From Syntrophobacterales bacterium (GTDB taxonomy: Bacteria > Desulfobacterota > Syntrophia > Syntrophales > UBA6807): a stretch of DNA of 7,353 nt. The stretch is taken from positions 1-7,353 of the forward strand of contig JAGGSD010000418.1 in assembly GCA_021159265.1 (NCBI GenBank), read 5' to 3'. The notes beneath the pieces are model-generated. The model saw nothing but the letters and a program-made list of their open reading frames with translations. It did not search any database and had not been told where the DNA came from. Both the position numbers and the translations under genes were made by a program. Shown one piece after another: positions 1 to 4,912 of the stretch; the first letter of the stretch is position 1, and every line of letters begins with the position of its first letter.

Positions 1-178
1 AACGTCCAACATCGAACATTGAACGCCGAACGTCGAATAATGATGTCGCTTCGCTCCTCAAATTATTCTAAAATCAAATAAAAAAAACATTCAATACCGT
101 GACATCATGCATCTATTCCTGTTTCTTCATTTTTCCCATTCAACATTCGATGTTGGACGTTCGATGTTCAATGTTCAT
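1..178. repeat. Heptamer-based inverted-repeat element A
   Basis: The left arm (1-42) reads as tandem degenerate 7-mers starting with AA: AACGTCC, AACATCG, AACATTG, AACGCCG, AACGTCG. The right arm (about 137-178) is the reverse complement of the same kind of 7-mer array. Positions 1-16 are a perfect inverted match to 146-161, and 14-24 match 166-176 in inverted orientation. An inner inverted pair, ATGATGTC at 40-47 and GACATCAT at 101-108, lies between the arms. The middle is AT-rich and non-coding. GTCGCTTCGCTCCTC at 45-59 resembles part of the repeat family seen at 6887-6970. The element may continue left of the window. Confidence 0.75.
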
Positions 179-187
179 TTTAGACCC

Positions 188-229
188 CCGACCCCTGACA
201 CCAACATCTGCACGAAAAACGCAGTTGTT
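188..229 (+). repeat. 42-bp dispersed segment, copy 1 (upstream of hflK)
   Basis: This segment matches 3920-3961 at 33 of 42 positions by direct alignment, and eight of the nine differences are transitions. Its first part is a CTGACCC-like 7-mer run. Its last part, ending AAAAACGCAGTT, is the best conserved. CTGC at 209-211 and GCAG at 221-224 could form a short weak stem. The function is unknown. It lies about 110 bp upstream of the hflK start, as its partner lies just upstream of the ATPase gene. Confidence 0.65.
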
Positions 230-260
230 GAGGATAACAACTCTGATTCTAACTTATATG

Positions 261-289
261 TTGACATCTTTCTAAAAAGTTGTTATTCT
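261..289 (+). promoter_or_regulatory. Sigma-70-type promoter for hflKC
   Basis: A perfect -35 box TTGACA lies at 261-266, then a 17-bp spacer and the -10 candidate TATTCT at 284-289 (four of six consensus positions). Transcription would start near 296, giving a leader of about 46 nt to the hflK ATG. No heat-shock-type promoter was recognised. Confidence 0.65.
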
Positions 290-341
290 TGTTTGAAATG
301 AAGAGTGGCAGATGTTGAATACCTGGGAGGTATTATATATT

Positions 342-1388
342 ATGGGCTGGCAGGATAATGAGGATAACCCATGGGGTCGGAAACCGCCGTCTGACCTGAA
401 AGCTGTGGCTGATAAGCTGAAAAAAATGTTTTCCTCTGGTAAAGTGCCTTTTATCGGAAAACATGGACTCATTCCTGCAATTGTGGTCATAATTCTCATA
501 TTATGGCTTGCATCGGGAATTTACTTTGTTGCGCCGGATCAGGTCGGCGTGGTTAAAAGATTTGGTAAAGCAGTGCGCACCACCCTGTCGGGTCCCCACT
601 ACCATGCCCCTGCCCCCATAGAAACGGTTATCAAACCGACAGTGACACAGGTTCGAAGAATCGAGATTGGCTTTAGAACGATAGGCGAGAGGCAGGTGGG
701 GCGAAACAGGGAGGTTCCCAGTGAAAGTCTGATGCTGACAAAGGCCGAGAACATTGTGAATCTGACTTTTATTGTTCAGTACAAGATAAAAGACGCAATT
801 AAATACCTGTTCAACGTGAAAAATCAGGAAAAAACAGTAAAAGATGCCGCAGAAGCAGCGATGAGGCATACGGTTGGTTATAATGAGATCGATGACATTT
901 TGACTACAGGGAAGTTTAAAGTTCAGCAGGATACCAAAAAGCTTCTCCAGACGATACTTGACAGTTATGATTTGGGCATACATATTGTTGCGGTTCAGCT
1001 TCAGGATGTTCATCCGCCGGACCAGGTTATGGCCGCCTTTAAGGATGTTGCCAGCGCCAAGGAAGATAAATCAAAGATGATAAACGAAGCCTATGGTTAC
1101 CGGAATGAAATTCTTCCAAAAGCGAAGGGGAAAGCGGCACAGATAATAAATGATGCTATCGCTTATAAGGAATCGAAAATCATTAAGGCCCATGGAGATG
1201 CCAGCAGGTTTTTGCAAATGTTATCACAATACAGGACTGCACGAGAAGTAACAAAGAAGAGGCTGTATATTGAAACAATGGAAGAAATCCTTCCACCGGC
1301 ACACAAGATTATCATTGAAGAAAAAGTGGGTAAAAATATATTGCCCTATCTTCCTTTAGATAAAAAGAATATCGAAAAGGTGAAGTAG
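342..1388 (+). CDS. hflK: HflK, SPFH-domain subunit of the FtsH-regulating HflKC complex
   Basis: The 348-residue product is a membrane-anchored HflK. In known systems HflK and HflC form a large inner-membrane, periplasm-facing assembly that encloses the FtsH protease and modulates degradation of membrane proteins. The N-terminus has the family's acidic, NPWG-containing cytoplasmic tail (residues 1-13). One transmembrane helix follows at about 43-61, then the SPFH/band 7 domain at about 62-240. The block VQLQDVHPPDQVMAAFKDV (218-236), followed by EAYGYRNEILPKAKGKAAQI, is typical of HflK. The start at 342 is preferred over an in-frame ATG at 312 because GGGAGG lies at 325-330 (11-nt spacing) and MGWQ matches the usual HflK start. 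It is shorter than E. coli HflK (about 419 aa), mainly in the tails. hflC follows after 36 bp. Confidence 0.95.
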   Translation: MGWQDNEDNPWGRKPPSDLKAVADKLKKMFSSGKVPFIGKHGLIPAIVVIILILWLASGIYFVAPDQVGVVKRFGKAVRTTLSGPHYHAPAPIETVIKPTVTQVRRIEIGFRTIGERQVGRNREVPSESLMLTKAENIVNLTFIVQYKIKDAIKYLFNVKNQEKTVKDAAEAAMRHTVGYNEIDDILTTGKFKVQQDTKKLLQTILDSYDLGIHIVAVQLQDVHPPDQVMAAFKDVASAKEDKSKMINEAYGYRNEILPKAKGKAAQIINDAIAYKESKIIKAHGDASRFLQMLSQYRTAREVTKKRLYIETMEEILPPAHKIIIEEKVGKNILPYLPLDKKNIEKVK

Positions 1389-1413
1389 ACACTAAAAAGC
1401 TTTCCTTGGATAT

Positions 1414-1418
1414 GGGAG
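1414..1418 (+). promoter_or_regulatory. Ribosome binding site of hflC
   Basis: GGGAG lies six nucleotides before the ATG at 1425 and fixes the hflC start. The 36-bp gap after hflK shows no terminator, in keeping with cotranscription. Confidence 0.7.
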
Positions 1419-1424
1419 AAAACA

Positions 1425-2273
1425 ATGCAAAAAAAGGGAACAATTCTCGTAGTTATTCTATTTATCATAGCCCTCGCTGGATCTCAGGCTCTCTTTATAG
1501 TTGATCAGACACAGCAGGCAATCGTTATAATGATGGGGAAGCCTATGGAAGGCACATACGGGCCGGGGCTCCACTTTAAGTTACCCTTCGTACAACAGGT
1601 GGTTTACTTCGAAAAGAGGATTCTGTTATATGATGCAGCTCCTACCGAGATTCTCACGAAGGACAAAAAAAATCTTGTCGTTGACAACTATACCAAATGG
1701 AAAATTGTTAATCCCTTAAAATTTTATAAAACAGTAAAAAATGTCAGAGGAGCGCAGGCGAGGCTTGATGACATTGTCTATGCCCATCTGCGTGTAGAAC
1801 TTGGACAGCACAATTTATCCGATATCGTCTCTAAATCGAGAACTGAAATTATGACAACAGTAGCAGAAAAATCGGCCGGGCGTGCCAAGGATTACGGAAT
1901 CGCTGTAGTCGATGTAAGGATCAAGAGGGCAGATCTCCCTGAACAGAACGAAAAGCATGTATTTGACAGGATGAGAGCAGAGAGAGAAAGGCAGGCAAAA
2001 CAGTACCGGTCAGAGGGGGAAGAGGAATCTAAAAAGATTACGGCCAAGGCCGATATGGAAAGGACAATCATATTGGCAAAGGCCTATAAAAAGTCGGAGG
2101 AATCCAAGGGAGAAGGAGACGCGAAATCAATCAAGATATATGCCGATGCGTATCAAAAGGACATTAATTTCTTTGAATTCGTCAGGAGTCTTGAGGCGTA
2201 CAGGAAATCCTTGAAAAGCGATGCAACATTTGTTCTTACTCCCGATTCACGGTTTTTGAAATACTTGAAATAA
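1425..2273 (+). CDS. hflC: HflC, SPFH-domain partner of HflK
   Basis: The 282-residue product is HflC, the obligate partner of HflK in the FtsH-regulating complex. A single N-terminal transmembrane helix spans about residues 6-26 after a short basic tail (MQKKG). The SPFH domain covers about 24-185, including VDQTQQAIVIMMGKP (26-40) and the diagnostic DVRIKRADLPEQN (163-175). It continues into the charged helix RMRAERERQAKQYRSEGEEE (182-201), which is rich in Arg, Glu and Lys and probably forms a coiled coil. The C-terminal block around KDINFFEFVRSLEAYRKSL (245-263) and LTPDSRFLKYLK is also characteristic; Ile replaces a Pro commonly found after KD. Length is near the family norm. It closes the operon. 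No terminator lies directly after its stop, so readthrough into the following leader region is possible. Confidence 0.95.
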   Translation: MQKKGTILVVILFIIALAGSQALFIVDQTQQAIVIMMGKPMEGTYGPGLHFKLPFVQQVVYFEKRILLYDAAPTEILTKDKKNLVVDNYTKWKIVNPLKFYKTVKNVRGAQARLDDIVYAHLRVELGQHNLSDIVSKSRTEIMTTVAEKSAGRAKDYGIAVVDVRIKRADLPEQNEKHVFDRMRAERERQAKQYRSEGEEESKKITAKADMERTIILAKAYKKSEESKGEGDAKSIKIYADAYQKDINFFEFVRSLEAYRKSLKSDATFVLTPDSRFLKYLK

Positions 2274-2291
2274 CAAAAGTGTTTTTTTAAC

Positions 2292-2320
2292 TTGACTTTT
2301 CATATTCGTTAGTTTAGAAG
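2292..2320 (+). promoter_or_regulatory. Promoter candidate for the leader and binding-protein gene
   Basis: TTGACT at 2292-2297 matches five of six -35 positions. After a 17-bp spacer, TAGAAG at 2315-2320 matches four of six -10 positions. The predicted start near 2327 lies about 14 nt upstream of the leader ORF's Shine-Dalgarno sequence. It begins 18 bp after the hflC stop and would uncouple the downstream gene from hflKC. Confidence 0.5.
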
Positions 2321-2351
2321 GCTCCATATATCCATATAGTGGAGGTAAGAA

Positions 2352-2435
2352 GTGATAATTAGTAAGCTTTTGAGCGTAGGCAGCTTTTCCCCCTTTTTTA
2401 GCTTTTTTGGTGAGGTCTGCCTGTCGAGCTCATAA
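2352..2435 (+). CDS. Phe-rich 27-residue leader peptide (putative attenuator)
   Basis: This is a GTG-started ORF of 27 codons ending in TAA, with GGAGG at 2341-2345 six nucleotides before the start. Residues 11-19 read SFSPFFSFF: five Phe codons (all TTT) fall within eight codons (2385-2408). That density resembles known phenylalanine leader peptides such as PheL of enterobacteria. The ORF sits between a promoter candidate (2292-2320) and hairpins with alternative pairings (2450-2525). Its stop codon directly follows the segment 2425-2432, which can pair with 2450-2456. I infer that it senses charged tRNA-Phe, or translation more generally, to control the binding-protein gene. The run of T could also simply mimic Phe codons; conservation has not been checked. 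Confidence 0.5.
   Translation: MIISKLLSVGSFSPFFSFFGEVCLSSS
2371..2432 (+). promoter_or_regulatory. Leader stem around the Phe codons
   Basis: TGAGC (2371-2375) pairs with GCTCA (2428-2432), and AGGCAG (2378-2383) pairs with CTGCCT (2417-2422). The Phe codons lie in the loop. A ribosome stalled on them would block the left arm and free 2425-2432, the first switch of the proposed attenuator. Confidence 0.45.
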
Positions 2436-2451
2436 AATAATGTTGGATGTG

Positions 2452-2487
2452 AGCCGTGGGTGGACCGAAAACCGCTCACGGCTTTTT
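2452..2487 (+). terminator. First terminator-like hairpin in the leader
   Basis: AGCCGTG (2452-2458) pairs with CACGGCT (2477-2483) around an 18-nt loop, followed by five T. A shifted register pairs GTGAGC (2449-2454) with GCTCAC (2474-2479). It could end hflKC transcripts or act as the protective stem of an attenuator. Its right arm can alternatively pair with 2494-2502. Confidence 0.6.
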
Positions 2488-2493
2488 GTTTCG

Positions 2494-2525
2494 AAGGCCG
2501 TGCAATTATACACGGCCTTTTTTTT
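2494..2525 (+). terminator. Rho-independent terminator before the binding-protein gene
   Basis: A perfect 9-bp stem, AAGGCCGTG (2494-2502) with CACGGCCTT (2511-2519), has an 8-nt loop, and the right arm runs into eight consecutive T (2518-2525). This is a strong intrinsic terminator. Only 27 nt separate it from the Shine-Dalgarno sequence of the next gene, so that gene seems to depend on readthrough. The competing antiterminator pairs 2477-2485 with 2494-2502 (nine pairs, one G-U). Confidence 0.85.
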
Positions 2526-2552
2526 GTAACATAAACCGAAAAATCTTAAAAA

Positions 2553-2558
2553 AGGAGG
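2553..2558 (+). promoter_or_regulatory. Ribosome binding site of the binding-protein gene
   Basis: AGGAGG lies six nucleotides before the ATG at 2565, a near-perfect Shine-Dalgarno match that fixes the start. Confidence 0.8.
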
Positions 2559-2564
2559 GTACCA

Positions 2565-3776
2565 ATGAATAGAACAGTTACCACCATCAGGCTCTTGATT
2601 GCTCTTATTGTAGTTGTCTCTCTTGGCTGGGCACAGGGTGTGTCGGCAAAGACAATAAAAGTAGGAGCCGCAATTAATTTAACCGGTCCCGCATCCACCT
2701 GGGGACAGTTCCACGCTAAAGGCCAGCAGGATTATTTCCGTTATGTGAATGATGTGAAGGGCGGAATATCGGGTGACAAGATAAAGTTGATCCTTGTGGA
2801 CACGGGTTACAAAGTTCCCGAAGCCGTGGCGGCCGTGAGGAAATTTGCCGTTAGTGACAGGGTGGATATGATTGCCACATGGGGCGCCGGTGAAGGTCTG
2901 GCCGCAAAACCGATCATACAACGGTATAAAATACCAACAATAAATTATTCGACGAGCTGGGAAATCCTTTCTCCCCCTGTAGATTATTTCTACCTACCTT
3001 TTGGCAGTTATAAGCTGGATTGTTATGCCATTCTTAAATACATCCGTACCATTCATAAGGGCAAAGATGCTCCCAAAGTCGGTCTTTTAACTTACAATAA
3101 TGCTTATGGCCGTTCCATACACAAACCGAGCAGAGAATATGCCCAAAAACACAACATAAACATTGTGGCCATAGAGGAGTTTCCTCCAAGGACAGTTGAT
3201 CTGACAACAGAACTCCTTCGCTTGAAGAAAAAGGGCGCCGAGTATGTTTTTATGCAAATGCTCCCCGCCGCTATTATAACCACATTAAAATGTGCGGATC
3301 GAATTAATTACAACCCACCTTTCTTCGGTACATGGACATCTACCGATCCTGATTTCTTCAAAATGGGAAAAGGTTTAATACGCGATCGTCTTACCATACA
3401 GTTTCCCGGTGGTCTTCCGGTAGATAATTCCAAGGGAATCGAATTATTGGAAGAATTGTGGTCCAGGTATAAAACTGTGGATAAGTTCGATGCTTCATAC
3501 TGGGAAGGTGTTGTTATGGGTATGGTTATGGAACGCGCGTTTGAGCGTGCGAAGGAAAAATATGGAAAGGTCAACAGGAAAACAATCAACGATGCAATGG
3601 AATCCTTTTCCAATGAGAATTTTGGAGGATTGGTGCCGAACATAACCTATACGAAATCGAACCATGGTGCTTCTTTTACAGCGAGAATCGTCAAAGTTCA
3701 TGAAAATGGCAGTTTTATCCCTCTGACAAACTTCTTCAATCCGAAAAAAGAAGAAATCAAGTTGATAAAACGCTAA
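2565..3776 (+). CDS. Liv-type ABC transporter periplasmic substrate-binding protein
   Basis: The 403-residue product is a type I periplasmic binding protein of the branched-chain amino acid (HAAT/Liv) class. It would capture a ligand in the periplasm and deliver it to a LivHM permease. The signal peptide covers residues 1-28: basic start, hydrophobic core LLIALIVVVSL, cleavage after VSA. There is no lipobox cysteine. The mature start KTIKVGAAINLTGPASTWG is the typical first strand and ligand loop. GISGDKIKLILVDTGYKVPEAV and PKVGLLTYNNAYGR are the family's further core blocks. The ligand cannot be read from sequence; relatives near acyl-CoA ligases are often annotated for amino acids or aromatic and other carboxylic acids. 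It precedes a LivG-type ATPase by 204 bp and lies behind a putative attenuator. Confidence 0.88.
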   Translation: MNRTVTTIRLLIALIVVVSLGWAQGVSAKTIKVGAAINLTGPASTWGQFHAKGQQDYFRYVNDVKGGISGDKIKLILVDTGYKVPEAVAAVRKFAVSDRVDMIATWGAGEGLAAKPIIQRYKIPTINYSTSWEILSPPVDYFYLPFGSYKLDCYAILKYIRTIHKGKDAPKVGLLTYNNAYGRSIHKPSREYAQKHNINIVAIEEFPPRTVDLTTELLRLKKKGAEYVFMQMLPAAIITTLKCADRINYNPPFFGTWTSTDPDFFKMGKGLIRDRLTIQFPGGLPVDNSKGIELLEELWSRYKTVDKFDASYWEGVVMGMVMERAFERAKEKYGKVNRKTINDAMESFSNENFGGLVPNITYTKSNHGASFTARIVKVHENGSFIPLTNFFNPKKEEIKLIKR

Positions 3777-3802
3777 AGCCGCAAAGGCACAAAGTTAATA
3801 GA

Positions 3803-3940
3803 GGTCAGGGGTCAGTAAAAGATTAATATTTTAATTAATTACGAAAAAAAGACAACGATTACCACTTTGGTTTTTGGCACAATGAAGCATGTTGTAAAAA
3901 CGCCGCTGATCCCTGATCCCCGGTCCCTGATCCCAGTATC
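3803..3940. repeat. Heptamer-based inverted-repeat element B
   Basis: The right arm (3906-3940) parses into 7-mers: CTGATCC, CTGATCC, CCGGTCC, CTGATCC, CAGTATC. The left arm, GGTCAGGGGTCAG (3803-3815), is the inverted counterpart and pairs with 3906-3918 at all 13 positions if two G-U pairs are allowed. The AT-rich centre is about 90 bp with no gene. The layout matches element A but the 7-mer differs. Confidence 0.7.
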
Positions 3941-3961
3941 TGTACAAAAAACGCAGTTATT
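3920..3961 (+). repeat. 42-bp dispersed segment, copy 2 (upstream of the ATPase gene)
   Basis: This segment is the partner of 188-229 (33 of 42 identical). It overlaps the right arm of element B and ends 19 bp before the ATPase start codon. In both copies a CTGAYCC-type array leads into a conserved AAAAACGCAGTT block. Confidence 0.65.
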
Positions 3962-3971
3962 ATAATATTGT

Positions 3972-3975
3972 GGAG
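3972..3975 (+). promoter_or_regulatory. Ribosome binding site of the LivG-type ATPase gene
   Basis: GGAG lies five nucleotides before the ATG at 3981. It supports this start despite a 22-residue N-terminal stretch preceding the conserved ABC domain. Confidence 0.6.
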
Positions 3976-3980
3976 AAAAA

Positions 3981-4808
3981 ATGAAGGCATTTCGTGGCCG
4001 GCCGCACATTTTCAGCGCTGAAAACCAGGAAAAAAAGAGGGCTGATCTGGAGGTAAAAAACCTTTCGCTGAGTTTCGGAGGCGTAATGGCCCTGAACGAT
4101 ATAAGCCTGTCCGTGAGTGCGGGTGAACTGCTCGCTGTAATCGGACCGAACGGTGCCGGCAAAACGAGCCTGTTGAATTGTATTACAGGATATTACAGGC
4201 CTCAGAAAGGGAAAATTGTCTTCAATGACGAGGACATAACTTATTTACCCACACATGATCTCGTGAGGCGTGGAATTGGAAGGACGTTTCAGAATATTGA
4301 ACTTTTCCCGGGAATGACCGTGCTGTCTAATATGCTTTTGGCACGGCACATACACTGCAGCTACGGTTTTGGTCCGGCATCGTTATTTGCTTCGTCTGTT
4401 CGTAAGGAAGAAGTTCGCCACCGCCTTGTTCTGGAAGAGTTAATCGACTTCCTTGAAATTCAACCTATTCGCAACAAACTTGTGGGGTCATTGCCGTATG
4501 GTTTGAGAAAGAGGGTAGAACTGGGACGGGCTCTCGCCCTGGAACCGAAAATATTAATCCTTGACGAACCTTTTGCAGGAATGACCCTGGAAGAGAAGGA
4601 AGACATGGTACGTTTTCTCATTGAATTGAATGGGGCATGGAACCAGACCATGATCCTGGTTGAGCACGACATGTCCATCGTCATGGCGATATCAAAACGT
4701 ATTATGGTTTTGAATTTCGGAGAAAAACTGGCAGAAGGAACAACTGAAGATATTCAAAACAATGAAGAAGTCACCAGGGCATACCTTGGAGATACAACGG
4801 CAATATAA
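3981..4808 (+). CDS. LivG-type ABC transporter ATP-binding protein
   Basis: The 275-residue cytoplasmic ATPase would power a Liv-type importer together with a LivF partner. Visible motifs are LEVKNLSLSFGG (23-34), Walker A GPNGAGKT (55-62), Q-loop RTFQN with Q104, Walker B ILILDEP (191-197) and H-loop VEHD with H229. The helical insert after the Q-loop (about 118-170) and the tail KLAEGTTEDIQNNEEVTRAYLG (249-270) identify the LivG branch. The signature is LPYGLRKRVELGRAL (171-185) instead of LSGGQ; LivG proteins often have a relaxed LxYG form, so this need not mean inactivity. A hydrophilic stretch (1-22) precedes the domain. The gene follows the binding protein and precedes an acyl-CoA ligase. 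No convincing promoter was found, so it may be expressed from upstream. It ends with tandem TAA stops. Confidence 0.92.
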   Translation: MKAFRGRPHIFSAENQEKKRADLEVKNLSLSFGGVMALNDISLSVSAGELLAVIGPNGAGKTSLLNCITGYYRPQKGKIVFNDEDITYLPTHDLVRRGIGRTFQNIELFPGMTVLSNMLLARHIHCSYGFGPASLFASSVRKEEVRHRLVLEELIDFLEIQPIRNKLVGSLPYGLRKRVELGRALALEPKILILDEPFAGMTLEEKEDMVRFLIELNGAWNQTMILVEHDMSIVMAISKRIMVLNFGEKLAEGTTEDIQNNEEVTRAYLGDTTAI

Positions 4809-4813
4809 TAAGA

Positions 4814-4900
4814 CCAAGGTTCAAGAATATAGGACAAAGGTTCAAGGTATAAAACCTTCAGTCCTTAGCCTTGAACCTTGGCCTTGAACCTTGAACCTTG
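4814..4900. repeat. Heptamer-based inverted-repeat element C with a large hairpin
   Basis: CCAAGGTTCAAG (4814-4825) is a perfect inverted repeat of 4870-4881. Inside it AGGAC (4831-4835) pairs with GTCCT (4861-4865), and AAGGTT (4837-4842) with AACCTT (4853-4858), so most of 4814-4881 can fold into one hairpin. The right arm continues as CCTTGAA 7-mers (4869-4900, one unit shortened to six). It begins six bases after the ATPase stop and ends 12 nt before the ligase ATG. No T-tract follows, so it is not a clear terminator. Confidence 0.8.
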
Positions 4901-4912
4901 CTCCTTTTAGTT

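Noticed and set aside
171..185. The LPYGLRKRVE signature of the ATPase as a sign of inactivity (residue numbers within the protein).
   Set aside because: Relaxed LxYG signatures are common in LivG-type ATPases and all other catalytic motifs are intact.
107..301. A 64-codon ORF upstream of hflK.
   Set aside because: It runs through inverted-repeat element A and the promoter, has no Shine-Dalgarno site and has no recognisable domain.
2450..2482. GGGTGGACCG at 2458-2467 resembles the T-box antiterminator core (GGGTGGNACCGCG).
   Set aside because: The variable base and the closing CG are missing, and no Stem I or specifier-loop features were recognised upstream. A covariance search with the T-box model would settle it.
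3961..3966. TATAAT as a -10 box for the ATPase gene.
   Set aside because: No -35 box at proper spacing, and transcription would start inside the Shine-Dalgarno sequence.
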